From assembly GCF_014201335.1 (NCBI RefSeq), contig NZ_JACHEB010000015.1, forward strand, positions 62,001-126,000: a stretch of DNA of 64,000 nucleotides, given 5' to 3'. Of the stretch, positions 25,797 to 34,666 are shown one piece after another. The notes beneath the pieces are model-generated. The model was not told the DNA's origin and did not search any database. It saw nothing but the letters and a program-made list of their open reading frames with translations. The stretch comes from Tunturiibacter gelidiferens. GTDB lineage: Bacteria > Acidobacteriota > Terriglobia > Terriglobales > Acidobacteriaceae. Numbering within the stretch: the stretch's first letter is position 1; each line of letters opens with the position of its first letter. The translations under genes and the position numbers were made by a program.

Positions 25797-26213
25797 TTAC
25801 TGGAACCCGGCGACAACTCGCTCCATGTTGCCGATGAACTTATTCCACCCGTAGGTCGCGCCCTTATACGCGGCATCTTGATCGGAGCCGAAGCCAGACT
25901 GCTCCATGCGCAACAGTGTTCCGCCACTTGTCGGGACCAATGTCCAAACGACGACGCTCTCCAGCCCCATAGTGCCCCAGCTATACGAGAGCTTCTTGTT
26001 AGGCTCGACCACCAGGACTTCAGAATCGATTACGCCATTCCAATTGGGCACGGGCGTGGAGCGGAAACTAAACCCATGGCCCACGACAGGTTGGAAGTCG
26101 TTATCCATCAGCCACTCCTTAATCAACGGGCCTTCTGTCAAAGCGCGCCAGATCTTTTCCGGCGGGTATGGCATCTCTCTTTCGATCACAAGTGTGCGAG
26201 TAGTTGTAGTCAT
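25797..26213 (-). CDS. SRPBCC/AHSA1-domain protein
   Basis: A 138-residue START-like (Aha1 C-terminal type) domain. It begins with a beta strand and REMPYPPEKIWRALTEGPLIKEWLMDN, the entry motif of this family, and ends with WNKFIGNMERVVAGF. Such proteins bind small hydrophobic ligands. Its ATG overlaps the stop of the ArsR gene (ATGA), so the two are translationally coupled; the pair is a very common arrangement whose inducer is unknown. Confidence 0.87.
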   Translation of the reverse strand: MTTTTRTLVIEREMPYPPEKIWRALTEGPLIKEWLMDNDFQPVVGHGFSFRSTPVPNWNGVIDSEVLVVEPNKKLSYSWGTMGLESVVVWTLVPTSGGTLLRMEQSGFGSDQDAAYKGATYGWNKFIGNMERVVAGFQ

Positions 26214-26533
26214 GGGTCCATCCTTTTTAGTAAGTCTTCGAGCCGGTCAAACCGGTCGTTCCAGAAGCGGCCGTAGTCCCTCATCCAATCCACCAGCGGT
26301 GCGAGAGCTTCCGGCCTGGCGTGGTAATGGGTCTCGCGCCCCTTGCGGCGATTGCGAACCAGCCTCGCACGCTTCAAGGCGGACAGATGCTTCGAAACCA
26401 TCGGCTGCGACACACCTGCCCGCTCGGTCAAAGCATGAACGGTCTGGTCGCCCTCGCGGGTCAGCCGCTCGAAGATGGCCCGGCGGGTCGGATCGGCGAG
26501 AACCCTGAACAGATTGTCTGCGGCGCTCGGCAT
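26210..26533 (-). CDS. ArsR-family transcriptional regulator
   Basis: A 107-residue winged-helix repressor: DNLFRVLADPTRRAIFERL, then the recognition region ERAGVSQPMVSKHLSALKRA. No cysteine metal-site motif is seen, so it is not a typical metal sensor; it belongs to the group paired with SRPBCC proteins. I chose ATG 26533 because a start at 26545 would lie inside the palindromic operator. It likely represses itself and the three downstream genes. Confidence 0.87.
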   Translation of the reverse strand: MPSAADNLFRVLADPTRRAIFERLTREGDQTVHALTERAGVSQPMVSKHLSALKRARLVRNRRKGRETHYHARPEALAPLVDWMRDYGRFWNDRFDRLEDLLKRMDP

Positions 26534-26541
26534 GGCACAAA

Positions 26542-26570
26542 CCATAACCGAATGGTTATGAATTTGTCAA
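26542..26570 (-). promoter_or_regulatory. Promoter and palindromic operator of the arsR operon
   Basis: On the minus strand TTGACA (26570-26565) is followed after 17 bp by TTATGG (26547-26542), a good -35 and a weaker -10. The palindrome CATAACC-GAAT-GGTTATG (26543-26560) overlaps the -10 and spacer, as expected for autorepression. The ArsR start is 9 bp downstream. Confidence 0.6.
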
Positions 26571-26691
26571 TGGAAAATCCTGCATCGTCCAGCACAAAAC
26601 TACGACCCTGACGCGTTCCTCTTTAAAACTCATTTCCTCTACGCTCATCCGAAGTGTTCTCTGATTTATCCTTGCAGAGAGGAGTGGAACA

Positions 26692-28503
26692 GTGGGGAGG
26701 AAGTCGTCAGTAAAAAGTCGACGCCCGAAATCTTCCTCGGCCAACTGGCTTCAACATCACTCCCAAAGAACCTTCCTGCTATTGTCAGGGGCCCTCATCC
26801 TGGTCCTCTACTGGCGAAGCTTCACCTCCCCATTCGTCTACGACGATCTCGAGCAGATCGTTAACAATCCAAACCTCTCCACCTGGGGCTCCTTCGTACA
26901 ACGTTTTCTCCTGCACCCGGTTGAGCTCACAACCTCCTTCCTCGGCTATGCCGGGTCTACCTATCGGCCGCTCTTCTGGTTCTCCCTCTTCATCGACCGC
27001 GCCCTCTGGGGTCTCGACGCAGGCGGCTATCACGCAACCAACATCGCTCTCCACCTCATAAATAGCAATCTCGCCTTCGCTCTCCTCAGAAGGCTCAAGA
27101 TGCCTCTCGTTCCCGCTGCGGCTGTGTGCCTGTTGTGGCTCTCCTTGCCCATCAACACCGAAGTGGTGGCATGGATCAGCGGACGGTCGTACGCTCTATG
27201 CACCCTCTTCGTGCTGGTTTGTCTTCTCTCTGCGCTCAACAGTATTCGCCATGGCGGATGGACCTGGAGGCTGGCATGCTTTTTCGCCGCCTTCTGCGCC
27301 GGACTCTCACACGAACTCGGCATCTTGATCCTTCCTCTTCTGCTACTGCTTCTACTTCTTATCGAAGAACAGCGGTCGAAGAATCTCTCCATAACCCTGG
27401 CTACGCTCGGCCTCGCCGCCTTCGCCATCGAAGCCGTGCGCTTCAGCGTCAAGGTAAAGTCCTTCTCCGGAATCGCATCCTTCAAGTGGGCCGGCCTCGC
27501 GCTTTCGAAGTATCTGACCCTCACAATCCTTCCACTGCACATGAGTGTGGAGCGCTCTACCTTCTTCTCCCTAGGACAGTCGCACCCATGGTTGCTTGCC
27601 GCAATCGTCTGCTTTGTTCTTGCGTTCGGTTACGCGGCGTTCCAGCGTCGGAATCATCCCGCCCTTCTCGGCGGTCTCACGTGGTTCCTTATCTGCATCG
27701 CGCCATTCGTCGTGTTCACGAATTACCAGGGGCTCGCGGAGCGTTTTGCCTATCTCGCCTCCGTCGGAATCGTTGTAGCTATCATTGCCGTCTGCTCCAT
27801 TCCTAACCAGCCTCGCCTGCGCAAAGTGCTGGCGGGCATCATCGCGTTATGGGCCGTGTGGAATCTCTATAGAACCACCACGAGGGTTGCAGATTGGGCC
27901 GACCCAGTACAGCTATTCGCGCACTCCTTGCAGGCGACGCCGCAAAGCCCATCCCTTCACTACAACCTCGCCTACTCGCAGAAGGTGAAGGGCGATCTTC
28001 ATGCAGCGCTCGACGAATACCAGCGCACCATTCAACTCGACAGCAACTATCCCCACGCGTACGCAAGCCTGGGCGATGTATACCTTCAACTCGGATCGTT
28101 CGGTGAGGCCCAGGCAGCCTACAAGCAGGCGCTAGCGCAGGCTCCCGACGACATACCCACACTCCTGAACAGCGGCACGGCGGATCAGAGTGTCGGCGAG
28201 ACGAGTGAGGCCGAGACCAACTACCAGCGAGTTCTGCAGCTCGACCCCTCCAACAGTGCAGCTCATGTGAATCTCGGTGTCCTCTACATGAAGGAGAATC
28301 GATCGAACGATGCCGCGAAGCAATTCGCGGTTGCTGTCGATCAAAAAACCAAAGACCCAATTCCTTATTTCAACCTTGCTGTGCTCTATCAGCAGTCAGG
28401 CCAACATGATCAGGCGCTCGCGCTCTACAAGAGAGTTCTCGAGCTGAAGCCGAACGATGAAGACACACTCGCAAACATCAAGCTCCTCGAACAAACGCAC
28501 TAA
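26692..28503 (+). CDS. TMTC-like GT-C membrane protein with C-terminal TPR repeats
   Basis: A 603-residue protein. After a basic N-terminus come about ten membrane helices (about 27-400), then at least four TPR units (about 415-600; for example LHYNLAYSQKVKGDLHAALDEYQ and PYFNLAVLYQQSGQHDQALALYKRVLELKP). The first loop has FVYDDLEQIVNNPNLSTW (Asp51-Asp52), the acidic pair of GT-C glycosyltransferases such as the TMTC O-mannosyltransferases. I infer a lipid-linked-sugar dependent protein glycosyltransferase or a non-catalytic relative. The start is GTG after GAGGAGTGGAAC. Confidence 0.75.
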   Translation: MGRKSSVKSRRPKSSSANWLQHHSQRTFLLLSGALILVLYWRSFTSPFVYDDLEQIVNNPNLSTWGSFVQRFLLHPVELTTSFLGYAGSTYRPLFWFSLFIDRALWGLDAGGYHATNIALHLINSNLAFALLRRLKMPLVPAAAVCLLWLSLPINTEVVAWISGRSYALCTLFVLVCLLSALNSIRHGGWTWRLACFFAAFCAGLSHELGILILPLLLLLLLLIEEQRSKNLSITLATLGLAAFAIEAVRFSVKVKSFSGIASFKWAGLALSKYLTLTILPLHMSVERSTFFSLGQSHPWLLAAIVCFVLAFGYAAFQRRNHPALLGGLTWFLICIAPFVVFTNYQGLAERFAYLASVGIVVAIIAVCSIPNQPRLRKVLAGIIALWAVWNLYRTTTRVADWADPVQLFAHSLQATPQSPSLHYNLAYSQKVKGDLHAALDEYQRTIQLDSNYPHAYASLGDVYLQLGSFGEAQAAYKQALAQAPDDIPTLLNSGTADQSVGETSEAETNYQRVLQLDPSNSAAHVNLGVLYMKENRSNDAAKQFAVAVDQKTKDPIPYFNLAVLYQQSGQHDQALALYKRVLELKPNDEDTLANIKLLEQTH

Positions 28504-28586
28504 CTCCCACCGTGGCCACGTGCTCTGAGTTCTGAAAAAATGCGATACTCAGATGAAACCAAAGCAGATCGGGATTGAAGAAAACA

Positions 28587-29657
28587 ATGGACACCCCTGG
28601 CGAGCTCAACGAGATCGTTCTTCCGCAGACTGTGGTCGGTCCGCTTACACGGTCGGCGATCTTTCTGGTGCTGTGTATCCCCCAGGACGAAGATGCTTAC
28701 GCGCGCCTGCGCGACTTTTGCGCTGGTCTCTCCGGGCTGATTCGCGCGGTGGAGTTTCGAGACGTAGAGGCGGGCCTTACCTGCGTCGCCGGATTCGGGT
28801 CAGATGCATGGGACAACCTCTTCGGAGCGCCTCGCCCCGCCGAGCTTCACCCGTTTCGTAGGATTTGCTCCGGGGGACGCGATGCCGTCTCCACGCCGGG
28901 GGACATCTTCTTCCACATTCGCGCCAAACGCCCGGATCTCTGCTTCGAGCTGGCGACGCAGATCATGGACAGCATCGGAGACATCGTTTCCGTGGCCGAC
29001 GAGGTGCACGGCTTCCGCTATTTCGATGACCGCGATGTGATCGGCTTCGTCGACGGAACGGAGAATCCACGGGGTGATGCGGCGCGCGACACGGCGGTCG
29101 TTGGCAGTGAAGACCCGGCCTTTGCAGGCGGCAGCTACGTCATCGTGCAGAAGTACCTCCACGACTTGAAGGCGTGGAATTCGCTCCCGGTCGAGATGCA
29201 GGAACGCATCATCGGCCGCCGCAAGCTCTCGGACATAGAACTGAGCGACGCGGAAAAGCCCACATACGCACACAACGCTCTCACCAACATCGAGGAGAAC
29301 GGACGTCAGCTTCAGATCCTGAGAGACAACATGCCCTTCGGGCGTCCCGGCCACGGCGAATTCGGAACGTATTTTATCGGCTACAGCCGCACGCCGCGCA
29401 TCACCGAGACCATGCTGGAAAACATGTTCGTGGGCCGGCCGCCTGGAAACTACGACCGGCTGCTCGACTTCAGCCGCCCCGTGACCGGCAGCCTGTTCTT
29501 TGTGCCATCTGCAACATTTCTCGACAACGTCACGCCCGACGCGCCGGAAGATGCAAAAGCGCCGTCCGCCGAACCGCCTTCGTCTCCACCGTCACCCGGT
29601 GCCGTGCACGATACATCACTCAAAATAGGATCACTAAAGGGAGAGAAAGATGAATAA
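28587..29657 (+). CDS. Dye-decolorizing peroxidase, encapsulin cargo
   Basis: A 356-residue heme peroxidase of the DyP type. The distal-site motif GFVDGTENP with its catalytic aspartate, and GTYFIGYSRTPRITETMLENMFVG in the C-terminal half, are family hallmarks. After the domain a Pro/Ala/Ser-rich linker leads to the end DTSLKIGSLKGEKDE, a classical encapsulin cargo-loading tail. The stop overlaps the encapsulin start by 8 bp. I chose ATG 28587; an in-frame TTG four codons earlier is possible. It probably acts inside the protein shell, oxidising unknown substrates with H2O2. Confidence 0.92.
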   Translation: MDTPGELNEIVLPQTVVGPLTRSAIFLVLCIPQDEDAYARLRDFCAGLSGLIRAVEFRDVEAGLTCVAGFGSDAWDNLFGAPRPAELHPFRRICSGGRDAVSTPGDIFFHIRAKRPDLCFELATQIMDSIGDIVSVADEVHGFRYFDDRDVIGFVDGTENPRGDAARDTAVVGSEDPAFAGGSYVIVQKYLHDLKAWNSLPVEMQERIIGRRKLSDIELSDAEKPTYAHNALTNIEENGRQLQILRDNMPFGRPGHGEFGTYFIGYSRTPRITETMLENMFVGRPPGNYDRLLDFSRPVTGSLFFVPSATFLDNVTPDAPEDAKAPSAEPPSSPPSPGAVHDTSLKIGSLKGEKDE

Positions 29658-30462
29658 CCTCCATCGAGAACTGGCACCTATCTCTGACGCGGCATGGGCG
29701 GAGATTGAGGAAGAGACGACGAGAACACTTAAGCGGTATCTGGCCGGACGACGCGTTGTGGATGTTCCATCGCCGGGAGGAATCGCTTTTCCTGGAGTCG
29801 GGACCGGGCACCTGAAGAACATCTCCGCTCCTGCGGAAGGCATCCTCGCAAGACAGCGTGAGGTGAAGCCTTTAGTGGAGCTGCGGGTTCCATTCGAGCT
29901 GTCACGTCAGACGATCGACGATGTGGACCGTGGCTCCGATGACTCTGACTGGCAGCCTGCGAAGGACGCTGCGAAGAAACTAGCTTTCGCGGAAGATCGC
30001 GCTATCTTCAACGGATATCATGAAGCGGATATCCAGGGCATCCGCGAAGGCACCAGCAACCCCATCGATACCCTACCCTCAGATGTGCGGGATTATCCGG
30101 ATGCAGTGGCGCATGCGCTGAGCCAACTGCGGTTGATGGGCGTCAACGGGCCCTACTCGGTTGTGCTGGGGGCCGAGGAATACACAGCGCTCGCCGAAAC
30201 CCGCGATCACGGATATCCCGTGCTCGAGCATGTGAAGCGTATCGTGGACGGCAACCTGATCTGGGCCCCTGCAATTGAAGGCGCATATGTTCTGACGACC
30301 CGAGGCGGCGACTTTGAGCTGAACCTCGGACAGGACGTTTCGATCGGCTATCTCAGCCACACCGATTCCGCCGTCCAACTGTATCTTCAGGAGACTTTCG
30401 TCTTCCGGGTGCTCACCAGCGAAGCTTCGGTCGCGCTGTCGCCGTCACAGAAATCTTCTTAG
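29650..30462 (+). CDS. Type 1 encapsulin shell protein (linocin/CFP29 family)
   Basis: A 270-residue HK97-fold shell protein. NNLHRELAPISDAAWAEIEEE at the N-terminus is the helix that binds cargo tails, followed by RRVVDVPSPGG; further on are NGYHEADIQGI and the C-terminal SIGYLSHTDSAVQLYLQETFVFRV. Length fits T=1 encapsulins (60 subunits). It is translationally coupled to the DyP cargo gene upstream. No ferritin-like or other cargo gene is adjacent, so the DyP is its evident native cargo. Confidence 0.95.
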   Translation: MNNLHRELAPISDAAWAEIEEETTRTLKRYLAGRRVVDVPSPGGIAFPGVGTGHLKNISAPAEGILARQREVKPLVELRVPFELSRQTIDDVDRGSDDSDWQPAKDAAKKLAFAEDRAIFNGYHEADIQGIREGTSNPIDTLPSDVRDYPDAVAHALSQLRLMGVNGPYSVVLGAEEYTALAETRDHGYPVLEHVKRIVDGNLIWAPAIEGAYVLTTRGGDFELNLGQDVSIGYLSHTDSAVQLYLQETFVFRVLTSEASVALSPSQKSS

Positions 30463-30530
30463 CCGCAGATACGGCCACGTGCAGGAGCAATCGGAAATAG
30501 GCATAGCGGAAGCAACGCGCGTTTACTAGT

Positions 30531-30578
30531 ACTCATCCGCCAAGTGTCCGAGAAGCGACTTTCGGACACTTGGCGAGT
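30531..30578. terminator. Long hairpin between encapsulin and the LVIVD gene
   Basis: CGCCAAGTGTCCGA (30538-30551) and TCGGACACTTGGCG (30562-30575) are a perfect 14-bp stem, extended by ACTC/GAGT. It lies between convergent genes and probably ends transcription from both sides, though no T-run follows. Confidence 0.55.
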
Positions 30579-30598
30579 GCGCCAGACCATCTCCCAAG

Positions 30599-32614
30599 CT
30601 ACGCTGTCGGACCCTCCAGGATGTGAGCCAACTCATGCAGCCGTTGAGCATCCCTCGCATCCTTTGCGTCGGACGCGCTCGTTTCAACAGACGCCGCCAT
30701 GCCATGAAGTTTTGCTAAATCCTTCTTGGCAAGGTGTGACTTCTGCGCCCGCGCGATTGCTTTATTCAAATCAGCAATCCGATCCGCAGACAGCGCCTGC
30801 GAACGTCCTAACTGATCGAGATAGGCTCGCGCGACCGTCAGCTGAGATGGCCAGGTAATCTTCTGCTGATTCTGTACGTTCAGCTCATTGACCTGAACAA
30901 GCCTCGCCGCATCAATTTCATTCTGAGTCAGAAACTTGCTCGGGATCAGCTTGAACACGTCCAGGCCGCGCGCAATCTCCGACCCGTAGATGTAGCCGTT
31001 GTACCAATACGCAGACCAATCGCCGCCCAAAACTAGCGCCTTCGCATCGACAGGCCCGCGATCGAAGTAGGCAATCTCGTACGCATGGGCCGGATCCGTA
31101 AAGTCCATCACGGAAATACCGCCTTGGTACCAGGCCTGCACCTCGATATCACGCCCGGGCACTGGTATCAATGAGCCATTGTGAGCCACGCAGTTTTCCG
31201 TCTCCGTCTGAGCAGCCGGCATCTTGTAGTAGCTCGCAAACGACAGCTTGTCGTCCTTCAAATTGAAGATCGCGTCCGCTCCCCACTTGTTGGGATCCGT
31301 CGGACGGCAGCGTGGCTGCAAACCTCCACCCCACTCGTCGGTGAACACAACCTTCGTTCCATCGTTCGAGAAAGACGCCGAGTGCCAATACGAGTAGTTT
31401 GGATCGTTCACCGCATCCACGCGCTTCGGGTGCACAGGGTCCTTAATATCAAGCAGTATGCCATTGCCCGAGCACGCCCCAGCCGCAAGCCCCAAAGCCG
31501 AATACACCGTGATGTCATGGCACTGGTTGGTATCCGCTGGCTTCTCTGCCTTCTTATCGTGGCTTCCACCATTGTTCAGGCCATTCAGAGCGCCCGTACG
31601 CGGATCGATAAACACTCGCGGACTCGAAACCACCTTGGCCTGCTGCGGCGCAGCAATCGGCACCTTGATCACATCGATTCGAAACAGCGATGTATTCGGA
31701 TCCTTGTCCGGCTTCTCCTCGCCTGAGCAGCCCGCCAGCTCTTCTGACTGCCGCACAAACGACGTCCCCGAAACATAAATGTAGACGTTGTCCTTATCGC
31801 TCGGGTCCAACACCAGCGTATGTGTGTGCGACCCACGGCAGGTCTGCACCGCTGCTACCTGCTTCGGATTCTTGATATCCGAAATATCAAAAATCCTCAC
31901 ACCGCGAAAGCGATCCGGACTCGCCGTTGGAATTCTGTGGTCCTTTTCATGCCCCGGCTCCGGTGGAGGCAGCGGCGGAAAGCCCTGCACTCCGCAATCC
32001 AGCCGTCCGTTCGGCATCTCCACCGACATAAACAGCAAATTCCCGTACACCGATACATCGCCCTGCCCACCCGGACACACCAGCGAGGTAATCAGTGACA
32101 CCTTCGCCGGGTTCGAGATGTCGTAGAAGTTCACGCCATAGAAGTTGCCCTGGAACAGATGCGTTCCCTGAAACGCGAAGTCTGAGTTTGCAAAAGCGAG
32201 CTGCGCAATCACCAGCTGCATTGGCTTCGGAATCTTATTCCGATTACCCACGCCTATCAGATCCAGACTCTTCTGAACCGCAGGATCATCTGGATTCGTG
32301 GTCGACAGCTGAAACGCCTCAGGCTTCTTCACGAATGCGAGGTGCTCCATCCCCATTGCAGTCTCGCCGGCGTCGTAAAGGCCTGCCTTCAGCCCCACGC
32401 GCGGATCGCTCGTCGTAGATCCCGTCATACCCGGCGGGAGCGGAACAGCCGGTTGCGGCACAAACGGATTTTCGTCTTCCTCAGCCGCCTTCGCGGCCGG
32501 AGCAGCGGGAGCAGCCGGAGCCTGCGCCAGCAAAGCTCCCCAACCGGAAAACACCAAAGCCGTGCCAAAGGCCACTCCAGCCAAACGAAAAGCAAAAGAC
32601 TGCGTACGATTCAT
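30599..32614 (-). CDS. Exported LVIVD-repeat beta-propeller-like protein
   Basis: A 671-residue precursor with a signal peptide (LAGVAFGTALVFSGWGALLAQ) and an Ala/Pro-rich linker. The body has LVIVD-type repeats, such as GVNFYDISNPAKVSLITSL, GVRIFDISDIKNPKQVAAV and ISVMDFTDPAHAYEIAYFD, which form a propeller. It holds several cysteines, and SHTHTLVLDP and NQCHDITVY give histidine-rich sites. A helical tail (about 600-670) follows. Its ATG overlaps the stop of the DUF305 gene by 4 bp. Function unknown; such proteins are frequent in Acidobacteria. Confidence 0.8.
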   Translation of the reverse strand: MNRTQSFAFRLAGVAFGTALVFSGWGALLAQAPAAPAAPAAKAAEEDENPFVPQPAVPLPPGMTGSTTSDPRVGLKAGLYDAGETAMGMEHLAFVKKPEAFQLSTTNPDDPAVQKSLDLIGVGNRNKIPKPMQLVIAQLAFANSDFAFQGTHLFQGNFYGVNFYDISNPAKVSLITSLVCPGGQGDVSVYGNLLFMSVEMPNGRLDCGVQGFPPLPPPEPGHEKDHRIPTASPDRFRGVRIFDISDIKNPKQVAAVQTCRGSHTHTLVLDPSDKDNVYIYVSGTSFVRQSEELAGCSGEEKPDKDPNTSLFRIDVIKVPIAAPQQAKVVSSPRVFIDPRTGALNGLNNGGSHDKKAEKPADTNQCHDITVYSALGLAAGACSGNGILLDIKDPVHPKRVDAVNDPNYSYWHSASFSNDGTKVVFTDEWGGGLQPRCRPTDPNKWGADAIFNLKDDKLSFASYYKMPAAQTETENCVAHNGSLIPVPGRDIEVQAWYQGGISVMDFTDPAHAYEIAYFDRGPVDAKALVLGGDWSAYWYNGYIYGSEIARGLDVFKLIPSKFLTQNEIDAARLVQVNELNVQNQQKITWPSQLTVARAYLDQLGRSQALSADRIADLNKAIARAQKSHLAKKDLAKLHGMAASVETSASDAKDARDAQRLHELAHILEGPTA

Positions 32615-33351
32615 CGTTTCTCCTTCAACATGCCCTGCATAATTGCAATCTCGGCCCTCTGCGTGTTGTCAGCGTCGGTAGCAAAGTCGAATAACTCCGC
32701 ATCCTGCCCCGCACCGGGCGTATCGAACAACTGCTTCACCATCACCAGCGCTCCGTTGTGATGCTGAATCATTCCCGCCAGAAACAGCCTGTCGAACTCC
32801 GCGCCTTTAGCCTGTCGCAGCTCATCCATCTGCTTCGGCGTCAGCATCCCCGGCATGGCCGCCATCGGACTACCGTTCATATCCATATCCGGCATCCCCG
32901 GCATGGACATGGTCACGGGCTCCCCACGCGCCCTAAGCCAGCGCTTCATAAACTTCATCTCATCCGCCTGAGAAAGGCCGATCCGCGCTCCCAAAGAGCG
33001 AATCTCCGCGTTCTCCGTGTGCGATGGAATCAGATCCGTCATCACGACCGCCTGCCCATGATGCATGATCATGCCCTGCATGAACTCGACATCTGCCTGC
33101 GACCGTTGCGGGGCCGTCCCCGTTGTAGAAGGCGGCAGCCGTTTGCTCGGTGTTCCTGGTGCGCCTGGCTGCACCACCACCGGAGCCGTGTTCGATTGAG
33201 GTTGCTGACCATAAATCGCACAGGCCGGCAAGCTGCAAAGCAACACAGCCGAGAACCATCCGCAGAACCGTACCGCCGTCGTCACCTTGGTTCGTGACTT
33301 GCCGCCACGACCGACCGAACCGAACCCAGGTTTTCCCAATCCATCGAGCAT
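32611..33351 (-). CDS. DUF305 exported protein
   Basis: A 246-residue protein. A long basic N-terminus leads to a signal segment (FCGWFSAVLLCSLPAC); a GTG at 33285 would give a more usual signal peptide. The mature part is a DUF305 four-helix bundle with the repeated motif FMQGMIMHHGQAVVM and FLAGMIQHHNGALVM. A Met/Asp-rich loop (MSMPGMPDMDMNGSPM) between them suggests copper binding. DUF305 proteins are often linked to metal handling. It is co-transcribed with the LVIVD gene. Confidence 0.85.
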   Translation of the reverse strand: MLDGLGKPGFGSVGRGGKSRTKVTTAVRFCGWFSAVLLCSLPACAIYGQQPQSNTAPVVVQPGAPGTPSKRLPPSTTGTAPQRSQADVEFMQGMIMHHGQAVVMTDLIPSHTENAEIRSLGARIGLSQADEMKFMKRWLRARGEPVTMSMPGMPDMDMNGSPMAAMPGMLTPKQMDELRQAKGAEFDRLFLAGMIQHHNGALVMVKQLFDTPGAGQDAELFDFATDADNTQRAEIAIMQGMLKEKR

Positions 33352-33525
33352 TTTTGTTCTCCCACGGTATCATGTGGCCCCTGATCATGTGGCTCGTGCG
33401 CACCTGATCGGGGCATAGATGCGCCTCCTTTGTCCGCGTGTGGGTGGTAATAAGGTGACGCCACGAGAATTGGCGACTCTTCATCTTTCGCGTGTCGAAT
33501 AAGATAGAGACGAATAGATCCCTTC

Positions 33526-34296
33526 ATGTCGACAACTCCGGCCACTCACCGCATCCTTGGCATCGACTTCTTCGACGGCTCTGCAAAAGAAGCCATCGAC
33601 ATCATGCGCGCCAAAGGCGGTCTCCTCGTAGTCCCCGCGGCCCCGGCCCTCAAGGACCTCGACCGCAGCCCCGATTACCGAGACGCTCTGCTCAACGCGG
33701 ACCTCGCCATCACCGACTCTGCCTTCATGGTCCTCATCTGGAATCGTCTGCAGCCGATCCCTATCAAGCGCCTCTCCGGCCTCGAGTACCTCCGCGATCT
33801 GCTCCTCGAGCCAGACGTTCGCCAACCTGGCAACACGCTCTGGGTCATGGCCAGCCCAGTCAGTACGAAGCGCAATCTCGATTGGCTCGCAGGGCAGGGA
33901 ATCGTCATCCCAGAAGACAACATCTACATGGCTCCCATGTACGGCAACGCGCCCATCGAAGACCCTGTTCTGGTCGAACGCCTCAACCGACTTCGCCCCC
34001 GGCACGTCATCGTCACCATCGGCGGTGGAACCCAGGAGCGTCTCGGCCTCTACCTCAAACGCAATCTTGCCTATCGCCCCGCCATCCACTGCATCGGCGC
34101 CGCCATCGCCTTCCTCTCAGGCGATCAGGTTCACATTCCCGTCTGGGCCGACAAGTTCTACCTTGGCTGGCTCTTCCGTTCTCTCGCCGAACCGAAGCGC
34201 TACATCCCTCGCTACTGGGACGCCCGCAAACTCCTCGCGATCATGCTCCGCAACCGCAGCCGTCTCCCCGAACTGAGATCTGACCTGAGATCTTAG
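33526..34296 (+). CDS. WecG/TagA/CpsF family glycosyltransferase
   Basis: A 256-residue enzyme of the GT26 family, which adds ManNAc(A) or similar sugars to lipid-linked precursors of teichoic acid, ECA or capsule. Visible landmarks are ALLNADLAITDSAFMVLIW (the normal motif has D-x-D/G near here), NNIYMAPMYG, HVIVTIGGGTQERLG and the C-terminal PVWADKFYLGWLFRSLAEPKR, which resembles the usual APxWxxxLEWLxRLxxEPxR. The central catalytic region is more divergent than usual, so substrate is uncertain. No other polysaccharide gene is adjacent. Confidence 0.78.
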   Translation: MSTTPATHRILGIDFFDGSAKEAIDIMRAKGGLLVVPAAPALKDLDRSPDYRDALLNADLAITDSAFMVLIWNRLQPIPIKRLSGLEYLRDLLLEPDVRQPGNTLWVMASPVSTKRNLDWLAGQGIVIPEDNIYMAPMYGNAPIEDPVLVERLNRLRPRHVIVTIGGGTQERLGLYLKRNLAYRPAIHCIGAAIAFLSGDQVHIPVWADKFYLGWLFRSLAEPKRYIPRYWDARKLLAIMLRNRSRLPELRSDLRS

Positions 34297-34666
34297 CCAA
34301 ACCCTCGCTAACTTCTGACTAATCAGATACCTGTCCCAAAAACGGACACCTCTGGCTCGCGAACCGAAAATAAACTTGAAAAACATGGCATGTTTTTCGA
34401 CGCTCAAAAAACGACATCCAAAACACCACGTTCACCACGCAATCCACCACAACTTCACCACGATCTCACCACCACAAAACAGTCAAAATAAGTAAAAACC
34501 CCCTGTAAAAGTGAGGTTTCTCCCTGTCGATTTTTTTAGTACCAAAGTTTGCAACTTCAAGCATCGTCTTCTCACCTTCCCGGCGTCAGAACCGATAGGC
34601 AAACCAGGGAAAACTCTCATGCTCACCAGAAAGTTGTATTACCCACCCCGGTACCCCATACCTAGA
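34297..34666. other. Gene-free gap with palindrome and A/C-rich CACCAC tract
   Basis: No gene is seen. GAAAAACATG-G-CATGTTTTTC (34378-34398) is a perfect 10-bp-arm palindrome. It is followed by about 90 bases of A/C-rich sequence with recurring CACCAC and CACCACG units (34415-34487), strongly strand-biased in C over G. This could be an interspersed intergenic repeat. Confidence 0.45.

Noticed and set aside
34408..34490. CACCAC tract as a CRISPR array
   Set aside because: Units are too short and irregular, with no spacers of even length and no cas genes.
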